Shown: positions 20,203-30,123 of the stretch, piece after piece
Layout: each line of letters begins with the position of its first letter
Position numbering within the stretch: the stretch's first letter is position 1
NCBI GenBank assembly: GCA_028096805.1
Contig: JAOHDU010000007.1
Span: forward strand, 1 to 44,235
Source of the DNA: Pontimonas sp.
GTDB taxonomy: Bacteria; Actinomycetota; Actinomycetes; Actinomycetales; Microbacteriaceae
DNA length: 44,235 nucleotides
Direction of reading: 5' to 3'
Program-made: the position numbers and the translations under genes
The notes under the pieces: generated by a model
Databases searched by the model: none
What the model saw: only the letters and a program-made list of their open reading frames with translations
What the model was told of the DNA's origin: nothing

Positions 20203-20673
20203 ATGCGCGACCATGACTTCGCCGTCTCCCTCGAGTGGACAGGTAACTCGGGTACCGGGACCAGCGGGTACAAGGATTACTCAAGGGACACGCGCGTAAC
20301 CGCTGAACACAAGGACGCCATTCTCGGCTCTGCCGATAAATCATTCCACGGCGACAAGAGTCGGTGGAATCCCGAAGAGCTGCTCATCGCTGCACTTTCA
20401 CAGTGCCATTTGCTGAGTTTTCTGCACGTCGCCGCGAGTGCTGGCGTCGTGGTCGAGTCCTATCGGGATGATGCGACAGGTTCCCTCGCCCTCACAGCGG
20501 AGGGCGGCGGGAGCATGGTGGAAGTTGTGCTGCGGCCACACATTACGATTTCTGTCGGCGAGGAAGACGCTGTTCCCAGTCTTCATCGTCGGGCTCGGGA
20601 ATTGTGCTTCATCGCCAATTCGGTCAACTTTCCTGTTCTCCATGAACCCGTTACCGTGAAGGTTTCGCAGTAA
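20203..20673 (+). CDS. OsmC family protein
   Basis: The 156-aa protein has the OsmC/Ohr fold layout with two redox cysteines, C68 (ALSQCHLLSF) and C135 (ELCFIANSVNFPV). The family reduces organic hydroperoxides using dihydrolipoyl or other low-molecular-weight thiols. The SRWNPEELLIAALSQCH context fits a distinct OsmC-like subgroup rather than Ohr. GAGGAG lies 8 nt before the ATG. It is divergent from gabT and followed by a hairpin. Confidence 0.88.
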   Translation: MRDHDFAVSLEWTGNSGTGTSGYKDYSRDTRVTAEHKDAILGSADKSFHGDKSRWNPEELLIAALSQCHLLSFLHVAASAGVVVESYRDDATGSLALTAEGGGSMVEVVLRPHITISVGEEDAVPSLHRRARELCFIANSVNFPVLHEPVTVKVSQ

Positions 20674-20675
20674 AC

Positions 20676-20692
20676 GCCAGGTCGCACCTGGC
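20676..20692 (+). terminator. Hairpin just after the OsmC gene
   Basis: GCCAGGT and ACCTGGC are perfect complements around a CGC loop, 2 nt after the stop codon. No strong T-run follows, so this is a terminator or mRNA 3'-end stabiliser of moderate quality. Confidence 0.5.
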
Positions 20693-20729
20693 AGGCTTGG
20701 TTACTCCATCACGCGCTAGAAAGGCCCCC

Positions 20730-21725
20730 GTGAAAACACTCGTCACCCTTGCATCGTTGGTTCTTGTGGCAGGAGGATTGGCCGGTTGCGCAGCGGAGTC
20801 TGAAGAAGCGGTCGTGTCGGAGCCAGAAACATCGGGCACTTCGGAGTGCACGCCCAGTGGCGATGAGGTCGAATCCATCAGCGTCGAAGGTGCTGTTGGC
20901 GATGTCCCTCGGGTGAGCTTTGAGACGCCGCTGAGCGTGTCATCAACGCAGCGTGTGGTTGTTGTTGAGGGCGAAGGCGATCCCGTTGAAAATGGGGATG
21001 ATCTGGTGGTGGACTACTCCCTGTATAACGCAGCCACCGGCACCGTGATTGAGGAATCTGGCTACAACGAGCTCAGTCCGACGGTCCTCACCCTCAATAC
21101 CGAAGTCCCGGCGTTCGTGGGGGTTTCCCTGACGGCTGCCTGCTCCACCGTGGGCTCCCGAGTGGTGGGATTGATCCCACCCGTGGAGGCATTTGGTGTT
21201 GCGGGAGCGCCGGAATTTGGCCTAGGGGAGGGTGAATCACTCCTCTTCGTCGTCGATATTTTGGAAATCAAACCCCCCGCCGAACCCGCGCTCGAGCAAC
21301 TCGAGGGTGAGGCAGAAGAACCCCCCGCTGGATTCCCCACTATTTCCTACGCGCCCTCCGGTGAGCCGACGGTGACAATTCCTGAGGGCGATGTGCCCGG
21401 AGAGTTTGCCGTTGCCACCGTCCTGGAAGGCACGGGGTCCGTCGTCGGGGCGGGTGATGTCGTGGTGGTTCAGTATCACGGGGTCAACTGGAACACCGGA
21501 GAAGTGTTTGATTCCAGTTGGGCTCGTGGTGAGCCAGCGAGCTTCCCAACAGGTGGTGTGATTCCGGGCTTCCGCGATGGACTCATCGACCAAACTGTGG
21601 GCTCGCGCGTTGTCATTGTGATTCCGGCCGAGCTCGGTTACGGGCCGAACGGTGGAACCGCAGATGGTTCCATTGGCCCTGAGGACACCATCGTGTTCGT
21701 GGTGGACATCCTCGGAGTGCAGTAG
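20730..21725 (+). CDS. FKBP-type peptidyl-prolyl isomerase lipoprotein
   Basis: The 331-aa protein starts at GTG 20730, after AAAGG, with a lipoprotein signal (MKTLVTLASLVLVAG) and lipobox LAGC. It should be acylated and anchored outside the membrane. Two FKBP-like domains follow. The first (about 65-185) has VVDYSLYN and a degenerate core. The second (about 225-331) is canonical, with VVVQYHGVNWNTGEVFDSSW, GVIPGFRDGLIDQTVGS and IPAELGYGPNGG. It probably assists folding of exported proteins. A linker rich in Glu and Pro joins the domains. Confidence 0.9.
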   Translation: MKTLVTLASLVLVAGGLAGCAAESEEAVVSEPETSGTSECTPSGDEVESISVEGAVGDVPRVSFETPLSVSSTQRVVVVEGEGDPVENGDDLVVDYSLYNAATGTVIEESGYNELSPTVLTLNTEVPAFVGVSLTAACSTVGSRVVGLIPPVEAFGVAGAPEFGLGEGESLLFVVDILEIKPPAEPALEQLEGEAEEPPAGFPTISYAPSGEPTVTIPEGDVPGEFAVATVLEGTGSVVGAGDVVVVQYHGVNWNTGEVFDSSWARGEPASFPTGGVIPGFRDGLIDQTVGSRVVIVIPAELGYGPNGGTADGSIGPEDTIVFVVDILGVQ

Positions 21726-21727
21726 CG

Positions 21728-22663
21728 CTACGCGCGAGCGGAGCGAATCCGCTCAATGCGTTCCTGGGCGCGCTGACGCGAGGTAGATTCGCTGCCCAGT
21801 ACGACGCTGACCAGTTGCAGAAGCATTCTGGTGACCATAATTGCTGGCCACCAGGGCTTCCGCAGGCCAAGTAGCTGTCTGGTTTCCGGTTCCAGGGTGG
21901 ACACCGCTCCGGCGACCAAAATTTGGTAGGGCAGTCGCGTTCCCCAGGGCAGCGGGGGTTTGGTCAGGAATCTCAGGGCTTCGCGAACACGATCATCACT
22001 TCTCAGGTGAGGGCCAAAGTTCTTGAGCGCCTGATCCAGCTCGGCTACTGACTTGGGCGGATTCGCCATCCCCATGAGGCGTCCAGCTTGTGCCCACTCG
22101 CGGACATATCGGTCTTCGCCCGACTCGCCATCTTCGCCCGCGGGAATCGGTTCGCCCCACGTGCGGTGTGCCCGCAGGAAGGCATCCGTGAAGATGACGT
22201 GGACCCATCCGACCAAGTCTTCGTCGTGAGCGGAGTATGAGCGCGAGTCGCCCGGCGTGGATCCTGGCCGGTACTCGCCGTTTACTCGATCGTGAAGCCG
22301 GGAGACACGGGAGCTTTCTTTGCCCACAGTTTCGGTAGACCCAAACGTGGTGGTGACCACCCATTGGACAGTTCCGGACAGGCGGCCGAGAGGATCAGAC
22401 GCGTACCGCGAGTGATCGTGGACCCCCGCCATGGCGCCGGGGTGAAGGGTCTGCATGAGCAAGGCGCCAACGCCAGCAACGATGACGGGAATCCCGCCGT
22501 TCACAAACCAGACTGCAGAATCGGGGCCGAAGTACCCTTCGTCGTCGCCCTCGCTGATGCGCTTCACCCAATCGGGTTCACCCTCGGGATGCCCGGAGAG
22601 CATAGTGAGCATGGTGGAGCGGTAGCGGTGTCGCAGACGGGAAAGAGGACCAAGACGCGACAC
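21728..22663 (-). CDS. MpaB/DUF2236 family protein (oxygenase-like)
   Basis: The 311-aa protein fits the oxygenase MpaB (latex-clearing-protein-like, DUF2236) family. Evidence includes a conserved ALLMQTLHPGAMAGVHDHSRY histidine-rich segment, DPLGRLSGTVQWVVTTTFG, and a HDEDLVGWVHVIFTDAFL region. Members can bind heme b, but most actinobacterial copies have no known substrate. It converges with the FKBP gene (2-nt gap) and is divergent from the CoA-disulfide reductase gene across a 66-nt region that holds the CsoR-type operator. The GTG start at 22663 is the first that includes the conserved N-terminal region. Confidence 0.8.
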   Translation of the reverse strand: MSRLGPLSRLRHRYRSTMLTMLSGHPEGEPDWVKRISEGDDEGYFGPDSAVWFVNGGIPVIVAGVGALLMQTLHPGAMAGVHDHSRYASDPLGRLSGTVQWVVTTTFGSTETVGKESSRVSRLHDRVNGEYRPGSTPGDSRSYSAHDEDLVGWVHVIFTDAFLRAHRTWGEPIPAGEDGESGEDRYVREWAQAGRLMGMANPPKSVAELDQALKNFGPHLRSDDRVREALRFLTKPPLPWGTRLPYQILVAGAVSTLEPETRQLLGLRKPWWPAIMVTRMLLQLVSVVLGSESTSRQRAQERIERIRSARA

Positions 22664-22702
22664 GATGACTACCGTGGCAGAGGCGTCCTGAGAGAGCTAC
22701 TA

Positions 22703-22718
22703 ATACCCTGGGGGGTAT
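22703..22718 (+). promoter_or_regulatory. CsoR/CstR-family operator
   Basis: ATACCC-TGGG-GGGTAT is a perfect 6-4-6 inverted repeat with the G/C-run core typical of CsoR-family DNA sites. It abuts and shares one base with the -10 box of the downstream gene, so a bound repressor would block RNA polymerase. The same operon encodes a CsoR/CstR-type repressor at 24412-24687. Confidence 0.8.
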
Positions 22719-22723
22719 ATACT
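22718..22723 (+). promoter_or_regulatory. -10 box of a leaderless promoter for the persulfide operon
   Basis: TATACT lies 6 nt before the ATG at 22730, putting +1 on the start codon. It is the closest match to TATAAT among the leaderless promoters here and is overlapped by the operator, as expected for a strong promoter held off by a repressor. Confidence 0.65.
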
Positions 22724-22729
22724 CGAGCC

Positions 22730-24687
<1,958 letters not shown>

Positions 24688-24707
24688 TGCCCTCGAGCGA
24701 GCGCTTG

Positions 24708-24713
24708 TAGGCT
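24708..24713 (+). promoter_or_regulatory. -10 box of a leaderless promoter for dapB
   Basis: TAGGCT, then CGAGGC, then the ATG at 24720. The hexamer and spacing match those at ogt. It separates dapB transcription from the persulfide operon. Confidence 0.5.
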
Positions 24714-24719
24714 CGAGGC

Positions 24720-25457
24720 ATGACAACGCAGGTTGCAGTGGTGGGCGCCACCGGTCGCCTCGGCTCGCAGGTGTGCCAGGTGATTGAGGGGCTTCAGGCT
24801 TTCGACGTCATCGCGCGCCTGGACTCCAGTAGTGACCTCCAAGAAATGCTCGGAGCCGACGCGGTGGTGGACGTAACCCACCCCGGTGTATCTGCAACAG
24901 TCGTCGACTTTGCTTTGGATCAGGGGCTACCCGTCCTCGTCGGCACGAGTGGTTGGTCTGCCGATCGCCTCCGTACTCTAGAGAAGAAGGTCCACGAGAT
25001 TCCCAACGCTTCCGTTTTTGTAGTACCGAACTTCTCGGTGGGAGCCACGGTACAGAACCTTCTTGCGGCCCGCGCAGCTGAGTTTTTTGAGTCCATTGAG
25101 ATTGTGGAAACCCACCATGCGGGCAAGATTGATTCCCCGTCCGGCACCGCAGTGCGGGCTGCGGAAACGATGGCGGAGGTGCGCAAGGATCGAGGCGGCG
25201 TTGTCGCTCCGCATGGTGAGCAAACTGCCCGTGGTGAACAGGTACAGGGAATCCCCGTTCACTCCCTGCGAATGCAGGGTGTCGTCGCTTCCCAGGACAT
25301 TGTGTTCGGTGGTGTGGGCGAAACGCTTACTGTCAGCCACCACACGTCATCGCCGGATGCATACCGCACCGGAATAGCGATGGCCCTGAGCTACCTCATG
25401 TCTCATGAGGGCTTGACAGTGGGACTTGAGCACGCCCTGGGAGTGTCCACCCCGTGA
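24720..25457 (+). CDS. dapB: 4-hydroxy-tetrahydrodipicolinate reductase
   Basis: This NAD(P)H-dependent enzyme of the lysine/diaminopimelate pathway is 245 aa long, usual for actinobacteria. It has the nucleotide-binding VAVVGATGRLGSQV (5-18), VDVTHPG, PNFSVGA, and the catalytic signature ETHHAGKIDSPSGTA with the HH and K residues. It acts directly on the product of DapA, encoded at 29143. The GTGA overlap couples it to the TPR protein gene. Confidence 0.96.
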   Translation: MTTQVAVVGATGRLGSQVCQVIEGLQAFDVIARLDSSSDLQEMLGADAVVDVTHPGVSATVVDFALDQGLPVLVGTSGWSADRLRTLEKKVHEIPNASVFVVPNFSVGATVQNLLAARAAEFFESIEIVETHHAGKIDSPSGTAVRAAETMAEVRKDRGGVVAPHGEQTARGEQVQGIPVHSLRMQGVVASQDIVFGGVGETLTVSHHTSSPDAYRTGIAMALSYLMSHEGLTVGLEHALGVSTP

Positions 25458-25897
25458 ATCGCCCGTTGTTGGCGGCACTGTTTATGTCGCTACTTCTTGC
25501 GATTTACCTGGTGTTCGCGCTCAACTACGCCTGGATTCTGATTACGGATGATTCTGTTCTCGCTAACGCCATGGGGTACGCATTGGGCCTTCTCCCGTTG
25601 CTGGGAGTCTGGGGCATGGTTGTCGAGCTTCGTTTTGGACGATCCTCCGCCCTTTTGGCCAGACAGCTGGAGAGCGAAGGCGGTTTACCCACAGAGTTTT
25701 CCCTCACCGCGAGCGGCCGAGCCGACCGTGAAAGTGCAGACGCACTATTCCCGTCTTTTGCTCAAGCGGTGAAAGAGTCCCCTGACCGCTGGCAAGCGTG
25801 GATGCGGCTCGGAATGGCCTATGACGCCTGCGGCGACAGGCGCCGTGCGAGGTGGGCGATTCGCCGGGCTATTGGCTTGTACCGGGGAACAAACTAG
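25454..25897 (+). CDS. Small membrane protein with a C-terminal TPR-like segment
   Basis: The 147-aa protein has two membrane helices (about 6-30 and 38-57). A cytoplasmic helical region follows, ending in a TPR-like motif (DRWQAWMRLGMAYDACGDRRRARWAIRRAIGLY). It starts at GTG 25454, overlapping the dapB TGA by 4 nt. Homologous small TPR membrane proteins sit after dapB in other actinobacteria, as far as I recall, but no function is assigned. The stop shares a CTAG palindrome with the convergent epimerase gene. Confidence 0.7.
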   Translation: MNRPLLAALFMSLLLAIYLVFALNYAWILITDDSVLANAMGYALGLLPLLGVWGMVVELRFGRSSALLARQLESEGGLPTEFSLTASGRADRESADALFPSFAQAVKESPDRWQAWMRLGMAYDACGDRRRARWAIRRAIGLYRGTN

Positions 25898-26802
25898 TCC
25901 CCGACAACCCGCGCGATGGCGTCCTCAATAGTGGGATCGGTAAACTCAAAGCCAAGTTTTTCTAGTTGGATGGGACGAATTTTTTGCGAGGTCAGGAGTA
26001 GTGACCTACCGCCTTCGCCGAGCACGAGGGAGATGGCAAACCGCGGCAAACCCAACCAGAAAGGACGTTTCATCGCCTTGGCGAGAGATCGCGTAACGGT
26101 GTTGGCGGTCGCAGGGTTGGGTGCGACCAGGTTGATAGGGCCTGAGGCTTTCGAGCTTTCGCAGAGGAAAGCGAGCGCGCGAACTTCATCGTGAAGGCTG
26201 ATCCATGGCCACCATTGGGTCCCTCGGCCGATGGGTCCCGCCACGCCGAGAGCTGTCTGAAGCCTCAGCGGAGCCATCGCGCCGCCGCGGCCGATCACAA
26301 GCCCTGTTCGGGCAAACACCACTCGTGTCTTGGCGGACTTCGCGGGAAGCGCCGCTTTCTCCCACTCGCGGACTACCTCGGCCAAATACCCCTCACCGGC
26401 AGAACTTTCCTCCGTGAGGTCTTCGTCGCCGCGCTCGCCATAAAACCCGACTGCCGTCCCTTGGATCAATGCTCGCGGTGGAGAAGACGCATTCGCTATC
26501 GCTTCCGCGAGCGCACCGGTCGTTTCGCGCCGCGAGGACATGATGAGCTCCTTATGCTTCCGTGTCCAGGGCAGGTTCCCAATCGATGCGGCAGCCAAAT
26601 TCACGACGACATCCGAGCGCTCAAGAATGTCACCGACTATCACCCCGGTCACCGGATCCCACTGGTGTTCGGTGGGCCCCTGCGGACTCCGGCGCACCAG
26701 GGTGTGAACGCTATGGCCGCGCTCGGTAAGGACGGCCTGAAGCGGCCGTCCGATCATCCCGCTTGCGCCGGCAATCACCACCGTGAGGCGAGCATCAGTC
26801 AC
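25894..26802 (-). CDS. TIGR01777-family NAD-dependent epimerase/dehydratase-like protein
   Basis: The 302-aa protein has the extended SDR nucleotide fold VVIAGASGMIGRPLQAVL (8-25), ERSDVVVNLAAASIG, and family-specific GTAVGFYGERGDEDLTEES. It ends in a DUF1731-like C-terminal segment (KRPFWLGLPRFAISLVLGE, GFEFTDPTIEDAI). Substrate is unknown; family members affect cell division or heterocyst formation in other phyla. It starts at GTG 26802, 5 nt after the OsmC gene upstream of it, so the two are co-transcribed. Confidence 0.86.
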   Translation of the reverse strand: MTDARLTVVIAGASGMIGRPLQAVLTERGHSVHTLVRRSPQGPTEHQWDPVTGVIVGDILERSDVVVNLAAASIGNLPWTRKHKELIMSSRRETTGALAEAIANASSPPRALIQGTAVGFYGERGDEDLTEESSAGEGYLAEVVREWEKAALPAKSAKTRVVFARTGLVIGRGGAMAPLRLQTALGVAGPIGRGTQWWPWISLHDEVRALAFLCESSKASGPINLVAPNPATANTVTRSLAKAMKRPFWLGLPRFAISLVLGEGGRSLLLTSQKIRPIQLEKLGFEFTDPTIEDAIARVVGD

Positions 26803-26807
26803 AGTTG

Positions 26808-27233
26808 TTATCCAAGAGTTGCTTCGAGCGTGATGGGAATACCCGCGAGCGCCTGAGATATCGGGCAGCCAGTTTTTGCTTCTTCCGCAAACGTTGCGAA
26901 GGCAGCCTCATCGAGTCCGGGAACGCGTGCATTGACCAACAGGTGTGAGCCGGTGACACCTTCCCCGGGGACGAAGGTGACCGCCGCGGTGACCTCGATT
27001 GATTCGGGTGGGGTGCCGGCTCCCGTGAGGGCGTGAGAGAGAGCCATCGAATAGCACGCTGAGTGCGCCGCACCGAGGAGCTCTTCGGGGTTGGTTTTTC
27101 CACTCTGGCCTTCACTTCGAGCGGCCCACGTCACATCAAACGATGCGGCCTGGGAGGAGATCAGAGAGGTGGTGCCCGAACCCTCGGTGAGAGATCCGTT
27201 CCACGTGGTGCGTGATTCGCTGGTGACAGCCAT
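26808..27233 (-). CDS. OsmC/Ohr-like peroxiredoxin
   Basis: The 141-aa protein has the classical OsmC arrangement: TNPEELLGAAHSACYSMALSH with C60 and EEAKTGCPISQAL with C123. E50/E51 follow the usual GKTNPEE placement. It should reduce organic hydroperoxides or sulfane-sulfur adducts in the cytoplasm. AAAGGAG lies before the ATG. It is distinct from the OsmC protein at 20203, whose second cysteine context is CFIANS. It heads the minus-strand pair with the epimerase. Confidence 0.9.
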   Translation of the reverse strand: MAVTSESRTTWNGSLTEGSGTTSLISSQAASFDVTWAARSEGQSGKTNPEELLGAAHSACYSMALSHALTGAGTPPESIEVTAAVTFVPGEGVTGSHLLVNARVPGLDEAAFATFAEEAKTGCPISQALAGIPITLEATLG

Positions 27234-27311
27234 GAGGGGCTCCTTTGCTTAGGTTCCTATCGAACCACGTTCCCGACGTCGAGGCGACTTTTCCTGGGCA
27301 GCCCAAGCGGT

Positions 27312-27324
27312 CCTGGCGGCCAGG
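27312..27324 (-). terminator. Weak hairpin after the DUF4395 gene
   Basis: CCTGG and CCAGG flank a 3-nt loop about 10 nt beyond the DUF4395 stop, read on the minus strand. The stem is only 5 bp and no T-run follows on this strand. The rest of 27234-27333 holds no visible gene. Confidence 0.25.
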
Positions 27325-27333
27325 TTTTGCTCG

Positions 27334-27828
27334 TTACGCTTTCGCCCGGAGCACTTTTGCCCGAACCAACAGGGCATAGAGCTCGCACCCCAGGCACAGA
27401 CCAAACACGGAATTCAGGAACGCCGCGATGAACGCGGCGGCGGCGGCCGCGACCAACCCGTAGGGAACACCGATGAGGTGAAGAAGCACTCCGGTGGCGG
27501 TCACAAGGAACCCGACCAACTGCGCAAAGGTGGGCGGCTCGGGTGCTTCCGTGAAGGCCGGGGGAGAGAGTCTGGGGCGAACCACTGCAGCAAAAAGCTT
27601 CCCGTAGGGGTGGCGCTTAACTCCTGCGAAAGCCCCCCACGCGAACAGAGCGCTGAGTGCCACCAGGAGCACGAAGGCCGGCTCGGTCAGGCGGTCGGCG
27701 AGGGCGTCAGCTGGTTGGGGATTTGTTAGCCCCACGCCGATCACCACGAGCAAGAGGACTGCGGTGATTCCGGCGCCAAAGCGGGGGCCTCGGGGGTCTA
27801 TGCCGGAGGGGTTAGATGAGGTAGCCAT
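27334..27828 (-). CDS. DUF4395 membrane protein
   Basis: The 164-aa protein has about four membrane helices and the DUF4395 hallmark FGLCLGCELY with a CxxC pair (C145, C148). DUF4395 genes commonly neighbour thioredoxins and sulfurtransferases in actinobacteria (from memory), suggesting a membrane thiol or sulfur-transfer role. ATG 27828 is preferred over an upstream GTG (27864) because the family N-terminus GIDPRGPRFGA follows it closely. The gene overlaps the thioredoxin gene by 17 nt. Confidence 0.85.
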   Translation of the reverse strand: MATSSNPSGIDPRGPRFGAGITAVLLLVVIGVGLTNPQPADALADRLTEPAFVLLVALSALFAWGAFAGVKRHPYGKLFAAVVRPRLSPPAFTEAPEPPTFAQLVGFLVTATGVLLHLIGVPYGLVAAAAAAFIAAFLNSVFGLCLGCELYALLVRAKVLRAKA

Positions 27829-28267
27829 CGGAGTGTGCCTTTCGGTATTCCAGTGCGTGGTCAACTTCTTCGCGGACGGTGGCAGCGGGCGCTGCTCCGC
27901 GAATTCGGGAGTGCAGGTGGCCAGAGGGGGTCACCAGCAACGTGGTGGGAGTTTGGCTAATGCGCAGTGCGGAGGTGAGATCCGGGTAGTCGGTGATATC
28001 AATTTCTCGGTGCGCGACACCCTCAAGTTCCTCAGTGAGGCCTGTGAGGATGCCCCTCATCGCATCGCAGTAGGAACAAAATGGCCCCGAGAATTGAACC
28101 AGCGTCAGGAGGGCCTTTTTGTCCACCAGCTCGAGGGGCACGTCCGGGGGGACCGCGTGACTGGGTGCCCGGGTGACCCGACCCTGGTTGCCTTTCCACC
28201 ACAGACCCACCAGCGTTGCGACAAACAGCAACGACAGCAGCGTGAGGAAAATAACCGGGGTGTCCAT
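27812..28267 (-). CDS. Membrane-anchored thioredoxin-like protein
   Basis: The 151-aa protein has an N-terminal membrane helix (about 5-24), then a thioredoxin fold with active site GPFCSYCDAM (C64, C67) and the cis-proline segment SQTPTTLLVTPSG. CSYC differs from the usual CGPC. With its anchor, it may deliver electrons to or from a membrane partner such as the DUF4395 protein encoded by the overlapping next gene. TAATGT lies 8 nt upstream of the ATG, a possible leaderless promoter. Confidence 0.88.
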   Translation of the reverse strand: MDTPVIFLTLLSLLFVATLVGLWWKGNQGRVTRAPSHAVPPDVPLELVDKKALLTLVQFSGPFCSYCDAMRGILTGLTEELEGVAHREIDITDYPDLTSALRISQTPTTLLVTPSGHLHSRIRGAAPAATVREEVDHALEYRKAHSDGYLI

Positions 28268-28337
28268 GAGTTTTTACATTACGGCCCACAGTCGCCACCA
28301 CGCCAGGACGTGACGAACGGTTACAGCAGAGCTTCGG

Positions 28338-28343
28338 TAAGCT
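28338..28343 (+). promoter_or_regulatory. Possible -10 box for thyX
   Basis: TAAGCT lies 27 nt before the thyX GTG, which would give a short leader with GAGAGGA as ribosome binding site. This 28268-28370 stretch otherwise holds nothing I can assign. Confidence 0.35.
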
Positions 28344-28370
28344 TGCCCTCCACAGCGAGAGGATTTCAGG

Positions 28371-29102
28371 GTGGGCGCCGAAAGCATTGAGTTTCGATCT
28401 GATGTCACCGTCGAGCTGGTCAGGCACAGTGCCAGTGACGCGGATGTTCTCTTTGCTGCTCGAGTGAGCACCCAGGGTGAACAGACTCTGGAATCAGCTA
28501 GTTCCGGCCAAGAGGCAACAGAGCGTGACCGGGGCCTCATCAACTACCTCATGCGGGATCGTCACGGCTCACCGTTTGAGCACAACTCGCTCACCTATTA
28601 CGTCCAGGCGCCGATCTTCGTGTTTCGCGAATTCATGCGTCACCGAATTGCTTCGTATAACGAAGAAAGCGGTCGCTACCGCGAATTGCGTCCCGTGTTT
28701 TATGTGCCAGGCCCTGACCGGAAACTCATCCAGGTCGGAAAGCCCGGCGCCTACGATTTCGAGGACGGCACGCCCGAACAAACCGCTCTTGTGCAAGACG
28801 AGCTGAAAGCGGTCTGCACCAGCGCCTATGAGAGCTATCAGCGCATGTTGGAAGCAGGCGTGGCCCGGGAAGTCGCGAGGGCGGTGCTTCCTGTCACCTT
28901 GTACTCCAGCATGTATGTGACCATGAACTCCCGGAGCTTGATGAACTTCTTGAGTCTGAGGACCAAACGCGAGGGCACTCATTTCCCGTCTTTCCCTCAG
29001 CGGGAAATTGAAATGGTTGCCGACAAGATGGAGGCCCTCTGGGCGCCGTTAATGCCCATCACCGCCGAAACCTTTAGCGCCAACGGCCGGGTCGCTCCTT
29101 AG
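28371..29102 (+). CDS. thyX: FAD-dependent thymidylate synthase
   Basis: This enzyme methylates dUMP to dTMP using methylenetetrahydrofolate and reduced flavin. The 243-aa protein has the ThyX signature RHR-x7-S beginning at R90 (FMRHRIASYNEESGRY). It also has the SPFEHNSLTYYVQAP and TKREGTHFPSFPQREIE segments. The start is GTG 28371 after GAGAGGA. In mycobacteria thyX is also next to dapA and the RNase J gene. No thyA is in this window. Confidence 0.96.
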   Translation: MGAESIEFRSDVTVELVRHSASDADVLFAARVSTQGEQTLESASSGQEATERDRGLINYLMRDRHGSPFEHNSLTYYVQAPIFVFREFMRHRIASYNEESGRYRELRPVFYVPGPDRKLIQVGKPGAYDFEDGTPEQTALVQDELKAVCTSAYESYQRMLEAGVAREVARAVLPVTLYSSMYVTMNSRSLMNFLSLRTKREGTHFPSFPQREIEMVADKMEALWAPLMPITAETFSANGRVAP

Positions 29103-29130
29103 ACGGGGTGCGACGACTGGGCTCGGGCAC

Positions 29131-29136
29131 TAGCCT
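29131..29136 (+). promoter_or_regulatory. -10 box of a leaderless promoter for dapA
   Basis: TAGCCT is followed by GGGGGA and then the GTG at 29143. The purine-rich gap could also be read as a ribosome binding site, but it is too close to the start codon to work as one. Confidence 0.45.
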
Positions 29137-29142
29137 GGGGGA

Positions 29143-30117
29143 GTGGTAGCAGAGAATCCGTTTGGCCAGGTGCTGGTCGCCATGGTCACCCCGATGACTG
29201 CAGAGGGCGAAGTCGACTGGCCAGGTGTTGAGTCTCTGATGGACGCTCTCATTTCGCAGGGGGCTGATGGTCTTGTCGTCACCGGCACAACCGGGGAAAC
29301 CAGCACCCTTACGGATAAAGAAAAATTGCAGCTGGTGACGACCGGAAAGTCCGTAGCGGCAGGCCGCGCCAGCATTATTACCGGAGGCGGGTCGAACGAG
29401 ACCGCCCACGCCATCGAGCTCTACAAAGCCAGCGAAAAAGCTGGTGCGGACGGCGTGATGGTCGTCACCCCCTATTACAACAAACCGACGCAAGCTGGAG
29501 TGCTGACCCATTTTCGGCTCATCGCCGACGCGACCGATTTGCCGATGGTGCTCTATGACATCCCGGGTCGCTCGGGTATTCAGATCACCTACGACACGAT
29601 CCTCCGCGCTGCCAAGCACCCCAACATCGTGGCGGTGAAAGACGCGAAAGGCGATCTCGCGGAAGTCTCTCGGGTCATGAACCAGACCGATTTGATGTAT
29701 TTCGCAGGTGATGATGCGAACGTTTTGCCCACCCTGGCTATTGGGGGAACCGGGCTAATTGGTGTGACCGCGAACATTGCACCGGAGCCCTACCGCATCA
29801 TGGTGGACGCCGTGAATGCCGGAAAACTTAGTGAGGCAACCACCCAGCACCAGTTGCTGGAACCGCTGGTGCGCTCCACGATGACTCATGTCCCCGGCAC
29901 GGTTGCCGTGAAATACATTCTGCACGGCCTCGGTCGCATCTCGTCTCCGCGGGTTCGCTTGCCCCTGGTGGGTCCCGAAGAGTCCGAAGCAGCGGTCATC
30001 GAGGCAGATATTGACCTTGTCCAAGACGTTCCGGGCGTTGACTTCTCCAACTTCCGACCGGATCGGAACGCCGCAGCCGGCGGAGCTTTGCCCAAAGTCG
30101 CAGGAACGACGCGCTAA
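29143..30117 (+). CDS. dapA: 4-hydroxy-tetrahydrodipicolinate synthase
   Basis: This enzyme condenses pyruvate with aspartate semialdehyde, the first committed step of diaminopimelate/lysine synthesis. The 324-aa TIM barrel has VVTGTTGETSTL, the catalytic-tyrosine segment VVTPYYNKPTQAG, LYDIPGRSG and the Schiff-base lysine K166 in IVAVKDAKGD. The start is GTG 29143, set by the adjacent -10 box. The next gene starts 6 nt after the stop. Its partner dapB is about 4.4 kb upstream. Confidence 0.96.
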   Translation: MVAENPFGQVLVAMVTPMTAEGEVDWPGVESLMDALISQGADGLVVTGTTGETSTLTDKEKLQLVTTGKSVAAGRASIITGGGSNETAHAIELYKASEKAGADGVMVVTPYYNKPTQAGVLTHFRLIADATDLPMVLYDIPGRSGIQITYDTILRAAKHPNIVAVKDAKGDLAEVSRVMNQTDLMYFAGDDANVLPTLAIGGTGLIGVTANIAPEPYRIMVDAVNAGKLSEATTQHQLLEPLVRSTMTHVPGTVAVKYILHGLGRISSPRVRLPLVGPEESEAAVIEADIDLVQDVPGVDFSNFRPDRNAAAGGALPKVAGTTR

Positions 30118-30123
30118 GGCAGT

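Noticed and set aside
22292-22729. N-terminal extension of 146 residues on the CoA-disulfide reductase
   Set aside because: The stretch is antisense to the MpaB-like gene and includes the operator and promoter. The FAD motif begins right after ATG 22730.
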